From contig JAPKZQ010000046.1 of NCBI GenBank assembly GCA_026393675.1, positions 62,001-126,000 on the forward strand: a stretch of 64,000 bases of DNA, read 5' to 3'. The stretch comes from Acidobacteriota bacterium. Lineage in GTDB: Bacteria; Acidobacteriota; Vicinamibacteria; Vicinamibacterales; JAKQTR01. Made by a program: the position numbers and the translations under genes. Below are positions 7,224 through 15,843 of the stretch, piece by piece. The notes below the pieces were generated by a model. It searched no databases. It was not told the DNA's origin and was given only the letters and a program-made list of their open reading frames with translations. Within the stretch, counting starts at the first letter, position 1. The number at the start of each line of letters is the position of its first letter.

Positions 7224-9170
7224 GTGAGCATCCCAGCTAGCCGCCTCAACCGATCCTGGCGCTTCGGGGACCCCTGGAGCATCGCCGACGCCACTGAATT
7301 GTACGAGATTGGCCGCTGGGGCCAGGGATACTTTTCGATCGGCGACGATGGCCACGTGCACGTGCATCCGGCCAAGGATCCGCAGAACTCCATCGATCTC
7401 AAGAGCCTCACCGATGACCTGATGCTCCGCGGCATCGACCTGCCCATCCTGATCCGGTTTACCGACATCCTCAAGCACCGGCTGCAGGACATCCACGATG
7501 CCTTCCAGGCGGCCATTGCGCAGCATGGCTACCAGGGCCGGTATGCCTTTGTCTATCCGGTCAAGGTCAACCAGCAGCGACGCGTGGTCGAGGAACTCGT
7601 GAAGTACGGCCGGCCGTTTGGATTCGGCCTGGAGGCCGGGTCGAAACCCGAACTGCTCGCGGTGGCGGCGCTGGCCTCCAACGATATCCCGATCATCTGT
7701 AACGGTTTCAAGGACGCCGAGTTCATCGAGATGGCCATGCTGGCCCAGAAGATCGGGCGCACGATCATCCCTGTCATCGAAAAATACAGCGAACTCGGGA
7801 TGGTGCTCGAGTACGCCGCCAAGGTCGGCGTGCGGCCCAACATCGGCATGCGCGTCAAGCTCGCGTCCCGCGGCAGCGGCAAGTGGCAGTCGTCGGGCGG
7901 CTACCGCTCGAAATTTGGACTGACGGTTGGGGAAATCCTCAAGGGCCTCGAGGAACTGCGCGGCCTCGGCATGCAGGACTGCCTGAAGCTGCTCCACTTC
8001 CACCTCGGCAGCCAGATTCCGAACATCCGGATCGTCAAGGCGGCACTCAACGAGGCGGCGCGCGTCTATGTCGAGTTGGCCAAGAACGGAGCGGGGCTCG
8101 AGTACCTGGACATCGGCGGCGGCCTGGGCGTCGACTACGACGGGTCGCGCACCAACTTCGAATCGAGCGTCAACTATACGATCGAGGAGTACGCGGCCGA
8201 CGTCGTGTATCACGTCCAGACGGTGTGCGACGATGCCGGCGTGAAGCACCCGACCATTGTGTCGGAGAGCGGGCGGGCCATCGCGGCGTATCACAGCGTA
8301 CTGGTGTTCAACGTGCTGGGCGTCACCGGATTCCGCGAGCAGGAGATCCCGCCGGTCGGGCCGAACGAGGAGCTGGAGCAGCCCATCATCGATCTGCGGG
8401 AGACGTTGCAGAACGTCTCGGTCCGGAACGTGCTCGAAAGCTACAACGACGCCCAGCAGGCGCTCGAGATGGCGCTGAATCTGTTTACCGGCGGGTATCT
8501 GCCGCTCGAACAGCGCAGCCATGCCGAATCGCTCTACTGGGCCATCTGTTCGAAGATTCAGCGACTCGTTCAGCAGATGGACGAGGTGCCAGAGGATCTG
8601 CAGGGCCTGGACGAGCAGCTCGCGGACACGTACTTCTGTAACTTCTCGCTCTTCCAGTCGATGCCGGACAGCTGGGCCATCAAGCAGTTGTTCCCGGTGA
8701 TGCCGATTCACATGTTGGAGAAGCCGCCGACCAGCCACGCCGTGATTGGCGATATCACCTGCGACTCGGATGGCAAGATCGATCAGTTTATCGATCGGCG
8801 CGACGTCAAGCGCACGCTTCCGCTCCACGTCGTCAACGGCGAGCCGTACTTCCTGGCCGTGTTTCTGATTGGCGCCTACCAGGAAATCCTCGGCGACATG
8901 CACAACCTCTTCGGGGACACGCACACGGTCCACGTGACGCAGGATGAGCAGGGTGGCGTGGTACTCGACTCGCTCATCAAGGGCGACACCGTCCGCGAGG
9001 TGCTGCAGTACGTGAACTACAACCCCGACAGTCTGGTCAGCAAGCTGCGGTCGGATACTGAAACAGCCGTGCGCGAGGGCAAGCTCTCCTTCGAAGAGTC
9101 TGGACGGCTGCTGAAGTTCTACGAAGAAGGCCTGCAGGGATACACGTACCTCGAGGATCCCAAGGGGTAG
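7224..9170 (+). CDS. speA: Biosynthetic arginine decarboxylase
   Basis: SpeA decarboxylates L-arginine to agmatine, the first step of the agmatine route to putrescine and spermidine. The 648-residue length equals the bacterial biosynthetic enzyme. It begins with WSIADATELYEIGRWGQGYF and has the PLP lysine in YAFVYPVKVNQQ. It also has HFHLGSQIPNIRIVK and the glycine-rich PLP-phosphate site YLDIGGGLGVDYDG. Near the C-terminus, NYNPDSLVSKLR is also typical. Translation starts at GTG 7224, since no in-frame ATG upstream fits; the ATG at 7215 is out of frame. It is divergent from the guaB-like gene. Confidence 0.95.
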   Translation: MSIPASRLNRSWRFGDPWSIADATELYEIGRWGQGYFSIGDDGHVHVHPAKDPQNSIDLKSLTDDLMLRGIDLPILIRFTDILKHRLQDIHDAFQAAIAQHGYQGRYAFVYPVKVNQQRRVVEELVKYGRPFGFGLEAGSKPELLAVAALASNDIPIICNGFKDAEFIEMAMLAQKIGRTIIPVIEKYSELGMVLEYAAKVGVRPNIGMRVKLASRGSGKWQSSGGYRSKFGLTVGEILKGLEELRGLGMQDCLKLLHFHLGSQIPNIRIVKAALNEAARVYVELAKNGAGLEYLDIGGGLGVDYDGSRTNFESSVNYTIEEYAADVVYHVQTVCDDAGVKHPTIVSESGRAIAAYHSVLVFNVLGVTGFREQEIPPVGPNEELEQPIIDLRETLQNVSVRNVLESYNDAQQALEMALNLFTGGYLPLEQRSHAESLYWAICSKIQRLVQQMDEVPEDLQGLDEQLADTYFCNFSLFQSMPDSWAIKQLFPVMPIHMLEKPPTSHAVIGDITCDSDGKIDQFIDRRDVKRTLPLHVVNGEPYFLAVFLIGAYQEILGDMHNLFGDTHTVHVTQDEQGGVVLDSLIKGDTVREVLQYVNYNPDSLVSKLRSDTETAVREGKLSFEESGRLLKFYEEGLQGYTYLEDPKG

Positions 9171-9173
9171 CCG

Positions 9174-9236
9174 CCTTCGTCCTGAGCCCCCCCGACCTTG
9201 CTCGGGACTCCCTGAGTTTGTCGAAGGGCTTCGGCG
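9174..9236. repeat. REP-like intergenic repeat after speA
   Basis: The 86-bp gap between speA and the convergent glycosidase gene holds CCTTCGTCCTGAG (9174-9186) and CTGAGTTTGTCGAAGGG (from 9212), two half-units of a repeat type common in environmental genomes. A small hairpin CCCGA/TCGGG (9191-9206) lies between them. It may serve as a bidirectional terminator. There is no U-tract, so this is tentative. Confidence 0.45.
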
Positions 9237-9256
9237 TGGCTTGAGAGCGTCTATCC

Positions 9257-11116
9257 CTATCCCGCTCCATCGAGCCCCACCCAATCGTAGGTCTGTTCTT
9301 GCCCGATCAGCTTCCACCGCGATGGGTACACCGCGCGCTGCCAGTCGAGCGGCTCGGCGAGCGGATGCGGCGCGGCCGCGAGCGCAAAGGCGGCTTTGAG
9401 ATCGCGCCGTTGGTCCGCCCCAAGCGCGTCCGGCGCGAGCGACACAAACAGCATCGTCCCGCTTCGCGACAGGAGATCAAGCCATTGCCGGTTGAACGAC
9501 CACGGCACCGCCGTCGTGACGCCGACGCAATCAGCATCGGCCACATAGAACGCGCCGTGCTGCGGACCGCGAAAGGCCAGCGTGTTCACGCCCATCTTTC
9601 GCGTGCGCGGCCAGTCGGTGCCGCTCGTGTCGTCGCCGACGCGGCAGATGTCGAAATGTCCGGCGGACAAATGGCTGACGGTGTTGCAGCCGATGATCAG
9701 GCTCTCGCCAGATGCCGCGCGAATCGTGCGATATAACTCGTTGATAACTTCAGCGGTCGTTCGCGAGGCGCCTGCCGCGAACGTCCATCCATCGTTCGTG
9801 AGCGCCGATCCCATTTGATAGCCCCACCGCCCGAACAGATCGAACGTGGTGTAGTCGTGCTTGATCAGCTCGAAGCCCCATTGACGCAGGCGCGCACAAT
9901 CGGCGGAGATTTTGTCGCGCGCCTCCGGCACCGTCGGATCCAAGAACGCCCGCGCACGCGGCAGCCGCCACGCATCAGGTGTGTTCGCGGTGGCCTGGAG
10001 CGGTCGAATCCAGATTCCCGGCCGCGCGCCGGCGCGCTTCACCTCCGCAGCGAGCGCCGGCATGTCCGGAAACTTCTCGTTGCCGCGATCCCACATTCCC
10101 ACGTCGGCTTTGTCTCTGCCGCGCACCGGCTGCCATCCATCGTCGATCACAACGAACGGACGATTGGTCGTTGATGGTGAGAGTTCGACGATGTGCTGGG
10201 CGTCGGAGAGGACGGTGGCGGCGCTGTTCTTGCCGTAGGCCCAGTACCAATCGTTGCTGCCGTACACGGGTTGCGTGGGCAGCCGCGGGTTCGCGCACAT
10301 CTGGCGGCAGAACGCGTGTATCGCGGCGAACGCCGATTCGCCCGGATGGCCGGCTCGCGAGCACACGTCGCAGACGTCGAGGACGCGATCGCCCAACTGC
10401 ACGCCCACGCCGCCGCTCCGCACATCGGCGATGAGACTGATGCCATGCGCGTCAACTTGCCAAAAACACAACGCCCGCGGTCCCGTGCGCACGCCGTGCG
10501 CGTGTGTCACTGAACCCGTGTCGATCGCGACGTACCAGGGCATCACGCGATCCGGCACGATGCCGCGCCACTCGAGGTCGCCGTAGCCGCGTTCCCAGGC
10601 GTCGGCGAGGATCCGGCTGGCATCGCTGACACGGCCGCGCCAACGCAAATGCAAACGCTTGATTGCCGTGGATGGCGCCGACAGCTGAATACGAAGTGCG
10701 CCCGGCACGTCGACGGCCGTGACGGTGACGCCGTCACTGCTCCACCGTCCGGCGGATTGAAGCGCGAGGCGAACGTCGCCATTCGCTGTCAACGCCATCA
10801 CGGCGTCGGGCGGGCGATGAAGAGTGAGGAATCCAGATGGTGATGCGGCGGGTGTTCGTGCCTGACCGGAGGCTGACGCGATCTGGGGAGACAGCGACGC
10901 GCCAACGGCTGCGAGCGCGGCTTGTTCGAGGAAATCGCGGCGAGACGTGGTCACTGATGGTTGCGCCGAGCCGTTCGGCGAGAGAAGCGCAGCAAGAGCC
11001 TGCGGCTTTGCGCGAATACTCTCCGACAACGGCTCCCCGCACTTTGCGCACCACGAATACGAGGAAGAAGCATCGATCGACGCACCGCACTTCGGGCACT
11101 TCGCGATTTCGGTCAT
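9257..11116 (-). CDS. Alpha-galactosidase-like glycoside hydrolase (GH27/GH36 clan) with zinc ribbon and Tat signal
   Basis: The catalytic part has the clan GH-D layout: RPFVVIDDGWQP, GARPGIWIRPL, ELIKHDYTTFDLFGRWG (probable nucleophile Asp), LIIGCNTVSHLSAG and RVGDDTSGTDW (probable acid/base Asp). Such enzymes remove alpha-galactosyl or related residues from glycans, here outside the cytoplasm. A twin-arginine signal TSRRDFLEQAALAAVGASLS lies near residues 57-76. From the ATG at 11116 the protein first encodes a two-CxxC zinc ribbon (CPKCGASID ... CAKCGEPL). A GTG at 10952-10954 would instead start at MTTSRRDFLEQ, a normal Tat leader. The gene lies directly after the attC of the DJ-1 cassette. 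Confidence 0.78.
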   Translation of the reverse strand: MTEIAKCPKCGASIDASSSYSWCAKCGEPLSESIRAKPQALAALLSPNGSAQPSVTTSRRDFLEQAALAAVGASLSPQIASASGQARTPAASPSGFLTLHRPPDAVMALTANGDVRLALQSAGRWSSDGVTVTAVDVPGALRIQLSAPSTAIKRLHLRWRGRVSDASRILADAWERGYGDLEWRGIVPDRVMPWYVAIDTGSVTHAHGVRTGPRALCFWQVDAHGISLIADVRSGGVGVQLGDRVLDVCDVCSRAGHPGESAFAAIHAFCRQMCANPRLPTQPVYGSNDWYWAYGKNSAATVLSDAQHIVELSPSTTNRPFVVIDDGWQPVRGRDKADVGMWDRGNEKFPDMPALAAEVKRAGARPGIWIRPLQATANTPDAWRLPRARAFLDPTVPEARDKISADCARLRQWGFELIKHDYTTFDLFGRWGYQMGSALTNDGWTFAAGASRTTAEVINELYRTIRAASGESLIIGCNTVSHLSAGHFDICRVGDDTSGTDWPRTRKMGVNTLAFRGPQHGAFYVADADCVGVTTAVPWSFNRQWLDLLSRSGTMLFVSLAPDALGADQRRDLKAAFALAAAPHPLAEPLDWQRAVYPSRWKLIGQEQTYDWVGLDGAG

Positions 11117-11152
11117 GCGAATCTCCATTGCGAGAGTTAGTGTCGCGCTGTT

Positions 11153-11220
11153 GGCCAACGTTCGCGCTGAGCCGCGGCGCATCACGACTTACGCGCCGTC
11201 GGCTCCAGTTGATGTTAGCC
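11153..11220 (-). other. attC recombination site (68 bp)
   Basis: On the minus strand the order is R'' GGCTAAC (11220-11214), L'' GAGCCGACGGCGC (11205-11193), a short loop, L' GCGCCGCGGCTC (11180-11169) and R' GTTGGCC (11159-11153). The arms pair over 12 bp with one unpaired A in L'' (T at 11199 on the plus strand). That is the same position within GCCGAC as in the attC at 2977-3077. This size and shape are textbook for integron attC sites. Confidence 0.85.
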
Positions 11221-11805
11221 AGTTCCCGGTAGACGCGCACTCCGAAAGATGGTGGCCCAGGCTGCCCGATCCTCGGCACTGAGGACGCTCAGTTCCTCGA
11301 GGAGTTCACGCGCGAATTCGACGTCGCCCAATCCGCTGGCTGTGATAAGCCCGCGATCTCGCACAGCCGGAACGTCCAGATAGTTCGCCGCCTCGGCGTA
11401 GCCAGGGACGTGTGAACGAAGATACTCAAGGCCGTTGCTGGTGTGCCGGCGTCCTCTCAAGAGGCCCATCCGAGAGATCGCCACGGTGGCCGCGCAGATC
11501 GCTGCGAGCGGAACTTGTTGCGCATCCAGACGCGTCACCAACTGTGCGATCTCCGGTTCGACAGGCGAGTTCTCCCACCGGTCGCCGCCGGGAAGGATGA
11601 ACACCGCAACATCCGCAGGGTCGACCTCGGTCACGGTTGTCGACGGCAGCACACGGATGCCACCCATAGACCGGACAGGAGCCAGCGTCAGGCCGACCGA
11701 CTCTACCCGATACTGGCCGTGACGCCGAAGTTCCGCCACAGCGTGGGCCGGCTCCCAGTCGGCGAACCCTTCGACAACGAGCAAGTAGACGGCTCTCTCA
11801 GGCAT
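11215..11805 (-). CDS. DJ-1/PfpI family protein
   Basis: The 196-residue protein has the class I amidotransferase-like fold of DJ-1/PfpI. It starts AVYLLVVEGFADWEPAHAVAEL, with the family's acidic residue near the start. It has FILPGGDRWE and the nucleophile elbow PLAAICAATVAI (Cys at about residue 104), followed by RHTSNGLEYL. Members include glyoxalase-like, protease-like and regulatory proteins, so the activity cannot be specified. It is carried alone in an integron cassette; its TAA overlaps the attC. Cassette-borne DJ-1 genes could serve in detoxification of reactive carbonyls, but that is only inference. Confidence 0.87.
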   Translation of the reverse strand: MPERAVYLLVVEGFADWEPAHAVAELRRHGQYRVESVGLTLAPVRSMGGIRVLPSTTVTEVDPADVAVFILPGGDRWENSPVEPEIAQLVTRLDAQQVPLAAICAATVAISRMGLLRGRRHTSNGLEYLRSHVPGYAEAANYLDVPAVRDRGLITASGLGDVEFARELLEELSVLSAEDRAAWATIFRSARLPGTG

Positions 11806-11837
11806 ATGGCTGATCGAATCTCGTCGCTTCTGGATCT

Positions 11838-11856
11838 GGCTAACTTGTTATTCCAC
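11838..11856 (-). other. Cassette insertion point, possible attI end
   Basis: On the minus strand the bases before the cassette's GTTAGCC read GGAATAACAA, similar to the AAAACAAA that precedes GTTAGGC in the class 1 attI site. No attC-like palindrome lies upstream, so this junction is either the remains of attI or a secondary insertion site. The match is short and cannot distinguish the two. Confidence 0.35.
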
Positions 11857-12171
11857 CGCGTAGCCACGTGCGCGGACTCCGTCAGGTATGCACCGGACGA
11901 GTGGCACGGTCACCCAACCTCGAAGTCTCACAACGCGTGCATCTTAGCACTACCGGACGTACCCCTGACGCCGACCCATACCCTGCGAACGGGCCGGCAT
12001 GGTTACCTGCGATGACGGCAGACATGACGGCGGCAGAGAAACGCTGGCTTGGCGGGGAACCTCCATTGCCCGAGCTACCTGCGGGCCCCGAACGCCGAAG
12101 ACCAGGAGCCGCATACCTGCGAGATCGGCGTGGTATGTCGTCGGCTACCTCCGGGCCTCGCGTGACGGGCG
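11857..12171. other. Non-coding spacer between cassette and integrase remnant
   Basis: These 315 bp lie between the opening of the DJ-1 cassette and the integrase stop codon. I find no family-like frame on either strand, no second attC palindrome, and no clear promoter. The position is where the attI of a reversed integron would be expected. The length is also compatible with an ORF-less cassette that has lost its site. Confidence 0.5.
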
Positions 12172-12909
12172 CTACAGGCGATCCGCCGGACTTCGAACAG
12201 CCATCGCCCCTCGGCTGAGGACGTGGGTGTAGATCATCGTCGTACTCACGTCGGCGTGGCCCAGCAGTTCCTGAACAGTCCGGATGTCGTAGCCGTCCTC
12301 CAGCAAGTGCGTCGCAAACGAATGTCGAAGCGTGTGGCAACTCGCTCGCTTCGTGAGCTGAGCCCGCCGCACGGCCTCCGTCACCGCCCGCTGAACGGCG
12401 GAATCATGGAGATGGAAACGGGTCGGAGGCCCCCACCGCGGATCGCGACAAAGCCGCCCCGCCGGAAACACGAACTGCCAGGCCCAGGCAGTCGACGCGG
12501 ACGGGTACTTCCGACCGAGCGCCCCGGGGAGGACGACGCGGCCAGAGCCTTCGATCAGATCAGCCTCATGCAGTCGCTTGACGTCTGCCAGGTGGGTGGC
12601 CAGCCGGTCCCGAACCAGCATGGGCAACGGTGTGACCCGATCCTTCTGCCCCTTGCCCCGCCGGATCACAATTTGGTGCCGTTCAACGTCGACGTCCTTG
12701 ACCCGCAGTTCCAGGCACTCGCGCAGTCTCAGTCCACTCCCGTAAAGCAACGCCCCGATGATCCACATCGTTCCCCGCAGCTCCGCAAGCAACCCGCGCA
12801 CCTCGGCCCGGCTGAGAACGACCGGCAGCCGCACCGGTGTCCGCGCACGCACGACGGAGTCGACGGGGCCGAGTGGGACACCGAGAACATCACGGTACAG
12901 GAATAGCAA
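12172..12909 (-). pseudogene. intI: Integron integrase IntI, N-terminally truncated
   Basis: The frame encodes about 245 residues of an integron integrase. It has the catalytic Arg in [15 protein letters not shown], the Lys in [38 protein letters not shown] and the nucleophile Tyr in [11 protein letters not shown], so all tyrosine-recombinase active-site residues remain. The IntI-specific insert, absent from XerC/D, is seen as [20 protein letters not shown] and [15 protein letters not shown]. IntI proteins are about 320-340 aa. Homology begins at [10 protein letters not shown], so roughly the first 85 residues (DNA-binding SAM-like domain) are missing. The only start is a TTG, 27 bp from the mqnC stop. 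Confidence 0.9.
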
Positions 12910-12935
12910 CGAGAAATGAAGTTGTGGACGCCCGC

Positions 12936-14141
12936 CTACTGCGCTCGTCTCTCCCGTTCCGCGCGGCTGCGGGCAGGATAGTTGACGAGTTCGGCAGGAA
13001 CTGAATTGTCGCCATCAGCCCGCGACACGGCCAGCTCCAGCATGCGTGGCACCTGACGTTCGCGGAAGATGGGCCCGCCGAGAATCTCGTAGTGCATGTT
13101 GCGGCGCTTCGCCTCGAACCCGGCATCCTCGATGTTGCGCACGATCTCGATCTCGTCCATGCAATACGCCGCGCCGGCGGCACGGACCACGTTCTCCTCG
13201 ATCATCACGCTGCCCATATCGTTGGCTCCGTAGGTCAGACTCAACTGCCCCACTTTGCCGCCCTGGGTCACCCACGACGCCTGGAGACTCGGGAAGTTGT
13301 CGAGGAACAACCGCGCGGTCGCGAGCGTCCGCAGATACTCGACGCCGGTCGCCTCGACGCCCTGCAGTTCCGTGTGCTCGGGCTGATAGCTCCATGCGAT
13401 AAACGCAGTGAAGCCGCCGGTCTCGTCCTGCAACGCGCGCAGCCGACTCATGTGCTCGATGCGCTCAGCCGGCGTCTCCACAGACCCATACATCATCGTC
13501 GCCGTCGTCTTCAGACCCGCGCGATGCGCGTGGCGCATCACGTCAATCCACTCGTCGGCCGACGCCTTGCTGTCGCAGTGAAGGAGTATTCTGACGCGAT
13601 CGACGAGAATCTCGGCGCCGCCGCCTGGAATACTGTCGAGGCCGGCCGCGACGAGGCGGCGCACCACATCCGGCACGCTAATCTGAGCGAGCCGCGAGAT
13701 GTGCAGCACCTCGGGCGGCGACAGCGCGTGCAGGCGGAAGGTGGGATACCGCGACTTCACCTCCCGAAACAAATCCTCGTACCACTCGATCGGCAGGTCG
13801 GGGTTGTGTCCGCCCTGCAGCAGCAGTTGGCCGCCGCCAAGTGCGATGGTTTCGTCGATCTTCCTGACGATTTCGTCGAAGCCAAGGACGTAGCCCTCCG
13901 GCGAGCCGACGGGACGGTAGAAGGCGCAGAACGAGCAGCGCGCGACGCAGACGTTCGTGTAGTTGACGTTGCGATCGATGATGTAGGTGACGGTGCGATC
14001 GGGATGCCGTCTCTGTCGCACCTCGTTGGCGAGCTGCCCGAGCAGATGCGTGGGCGCGGAGAGGTACATCTCGAGCGCTTCAGCCTCAGTCAGCCGCCCG
14101 CCCGCCCGCACCGTGTCTGCCAACGCGTTGATGGACATCAA
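12936..14141 (-). CDS. mqnC: Cyclic dehypoxanthinyl futalosine synthase
   Basis: MqnC is the radical SAM enzyme that cyclises dehypoxanthine futalosine in the futalosine route to menaquinone. The 401-residue protein has the cluster motif [10 protein letters not shown] (Cys65, Cys69, Cys72) right after [11 protein letters not shown]. It also has [56 protein letters not shown] and [17 protein letters not shown], all characteristic. It lies 9 bp after mqnA and ends a cluster with mqnA, an MqnE-like gene and a UbiD-type decarboxylase. The truncated integrase follows it after 26 bp. Confidence 0.93.
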   Translation of the reverse strand: MMSINALADTVRAGGRLTEAEALEMYLSAPTHLLGQLANEVRQRRHPDRTVTYIIDRNVNYTNVCVARCSFCAFYRPVGSPEGYVLGFDEIVRKIDETIALGGGQLLLQGGHNPDLPIEWYEDLFREVKSRYPTFRLHALSPPEVLHISRLAQISVPDVVRRLVAAGLDSIPGGGAEILVDRVRILLHCDSKASADEWIDVMRHAHRAGLKTTATMMYGSVETPAERIEHMSRLRALQDETGGFTAFIAWSYQPEHTELQGVEATGVEYLRTLATARLFLDNFPSLQASWVTQGGKVGQLSLTYGANDMGSVMIEENVVRAAGAAYCMDEIEIVRNIEDAGFEAKRRNMHYEILGGPIFRERQVPRMLELAVSRADGDNSVPAELVNYPARSRAERERRAQ

Positions 14142-14149
14142 TTCTCGGG

Positions 14150-14941
14150 CTAATAGAACCGAGGCGCACGGAACTCCGGCACGAGACCAAGCTCCGCCGC
14201 CTCGCGATAGAACCGCGTCAGCCCCGCGAGTTGTCGTTCGCCAAACCCGTATTTCACATTATCACGGAGGTAACGCGCGCCACGTTCCACCCAGGCCGGC
14301 ATCGCCGCGAAGTAGGCCTCAGCAATCTTGTCAGGATGATCCGCACCGGCGAGACCCACCTCAACCAGCAGGTCGATGTCCTCCGGCCCGATCGCCCCCT
14401 GGTGGCCCACCCAGAACGCGTACACGAACGGGAGGCCCGAGTAGGCGGTCCACGCCGCGCCCAGGTCGATCTTCTCGACACCGGCCGCCACATGGTCGAA
14501 CAGCAACGCCCTGTCGCCAATGATGAGCGCCGCGTCACACTCGCGGAGCATGTGCTCGGGCTCGGGCAGCATCGGCCGCATCTCGGGCGCAATCTGGAAA
14601 TGATGCTTGCAGAGTATCTGCAGCAGCGCCACCGAGGTGCGCGAACTCGTATCGAGCGCGAGCGTGCGGATGTCGGCAGGCGGACGCCGAGAAAACATCG
14701 CGACCGAGGCAATCGGACCTTCTGACCCGATCGCCACACCCGGCACCGCGAGATACGGGCCGCCTCTCAAGTACTCGATAGAGGGAATGATGCCGAGGTC
14801 GACCTCGCGCGCGTGCAGAAGGGCGGCGCATCTCGACGGCACGTCGAACCGCAGGCTGAACCTCTCGGCGCGCCGTTCGAGACCATACACGAGCGGCCGC
14901 GCGTTCAGATACTCAACCGCGCCCAGGCGAACGACGCTCAT
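14150..14941 (-). CDS. mqnA: Chorismate dehydratase
   Basis: MqnA removes water from chorismate to give 3-enolpyruvylbenzoate, the entry into the futalosine pathway. The 263-residue protein has the family start RLGAVEYLNARPLVYGLE and DLGIIPSIEYLRG. It also has SRTSVALLQIL, DAALIIGDRALLF and GLPFVYAFWVGHQG. The fold is periplasmic-binding-protein-like but there is no signal peptide. It overlaps the upstream MqnE-like gene by 4 bp (ATGA) and is followed by mqnC, so the three are translationally linked. Confidence 0.93.
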   Translation of the reverse strand: MSVVRLGAVEYLNARPLVYGLERRAERFSLRFDVPSRCAALLHAREVDLGIIPSIEYLRGGPYLAVPGVAIGSEGPIASVAMFSRRPPADIRTLALDTSSRTSVALLQILCKHHFQIAPEMRPMLPEPEHMLRECDAALIIGDRALLFDHVAAGVEKIDLGAAWTAYSGLPFVYAFWVGHQGAIGPEDIDLLVEVGLAGADHPDKIAEAYFAAMPAWVERGARYLRDNVKYGFGERQLAGLTRFYREAAELGLVPEFRAPRFY

Positions 14942-15843
14942 GAGATCACCCGGTGGCGAGCGCCGTCCCGCTCGACAGGGACCAGCCCGGCAGCCAGGAT
15001 GTTCCGGCGGACTTCTTCGAGCGGTGACCGTCGACGCCCTTCGCCCGTCTCGTCGAGCGGCGACACGCTATCGATATCGTCGGCTCCGACCGTCAATGCC
15101 ACCTGCGCGAGCTTCGGGCCATACCGCGACCAATCCACCTGGATCGACGCGATGTTGTCGATGAGCAACCGCGCCAGCGCCACCTGCCGCACATCGTCAT
15201 AGCCCGTCGACGGCGAGCCCGGCTTCCACGATCGACCCAGCGGCGCAAAGCTCTCGATCCATCCGAGCGACTGTTGCAGCGAACGGGCACGGATGATGTG
15301 CTCGAGTCTCTCGGTCGTGCTGGCGGTGTGCTGGACCGTCAATCTCGCGAGGCCGAGTCCCGCCTTCCGTACCTGATCGAGCGACATCTCGGCGTGCTGC
15401 AACTGGTCCAACGCCGCATCGGCGACTCGCGCGACGCCCGTATCGCGCACGGCGGCGAGCAGGTCTGCCAACCGACGGCCACTGGCAGCCGCATCCGCTT
15501 CGAGCGCCTCCAGCGAGAATGCGGAGACCGGTATGCCGCCGGCCGCCTCCACCACGCGGCGCACGTGTGGCATCAGCACGTCGAACGAGTCGGCCCGGCC
15601 GCCTATTCTCACTTCTCTGGCCGCAGCCGGGATGTCGATGTGAGCGCCATCAGCGAACGGCACCTGCACGTCCGCCACACGCACGAACGTCGTCTCGGTG
15701 CCGTGCCTGCCTCGTCGTGCCTCGTCGCCCAGCATGCCGAGCGTCAGGATGTCGTTGGTCTCCGCCAGCGCGGCGATATCCGCGTCGGCCAGCGGTTGGC
15801 CCGCACTGATGTGGGCGGCCACCTTCTCCAGTTGTTCCTTCAT
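14938..15843 (-). CDS. MqnE-like protein without radical SAM cysteines
   Basis: The 301-residue protein from ATG 15843 aligns by eye with aminofutalosine synthase MqnE. Its second half has STTERLEHIIRARSLQQ, SFAPLGRSWKPGS, TGYDDVRQVALARLLIDN and KLAQVALTVGADDID, and it ends with AAGLVPVERD, as MqnE does. In MqnE a CxxxCxxC follows the early LG-LAD-R segment. Here that place reads TFVRVADVQVPFADGAHID and the whole protein contains no cysteine. It cannot hold a 4Fe-4S cluster, so it is not a radical SAM enzyme; a structural or regulatory role is possible. ATGA overlaps couple it to genes on both sides. A true MqnE would have to be encoded elsewhere. Confidence 0.75.
   Translation of the reverse strand: MKEQLEKVAAHISAGQPLADADIAALAETNDILTLGMLGDEARRGRHGTETTFVRVADVQVPFADGAHIDIPAAAREVRIGGRADSFDVLMPHVRRVVEAAGGIPVSAFSLEALEADAAASGRRLADLLAAVRDTGVARVADAALDQLQHAEMSLDQVRKAGLGLARLTVQHTASTTERLEHIIRARSLQQSLGWIESFAPLGRSWKPGSPSTGYDDVRQVALARLLIDNIASIQVDWSRYGPKLAQVALTVGADDIDSVSPLDETGEGRRRSPLEEVRRNILAAGLVPVERDGARHRVIS

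Larger units (their letters stand above)
11153..11844 (-). mobile_element. Integron-type gene cassette carrying a DJ-1/PfpI gene
   Basis: Read on the minus strand, the cassette opens with GTTAGCC (11844-11838), followed after 32 bp by the DJ-1/PfpI start. It closes with a 68-bp attC whose R'' box GGCTAAC (11220-11214) is the exact complement of the opening box. The gene's TAA stop lies inside that box, a typical cassette economy. A truncated integron integrase lies 0.33 kb upstream on the same strand. The layout resembles the reversed integrons in which intI and cassettes point the same way; an integron broken by rearrangement would also explain it. Confidence 0.83.

Noticed and set aside
7179-9317. 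A 712-codon open frame on the minus strand
   Set aside because: It is the antisense shadow of speA. The plus strand shows a full-length conserved enzyme, while the minus translation has no family motif. Long shadows are expected at this GC content.
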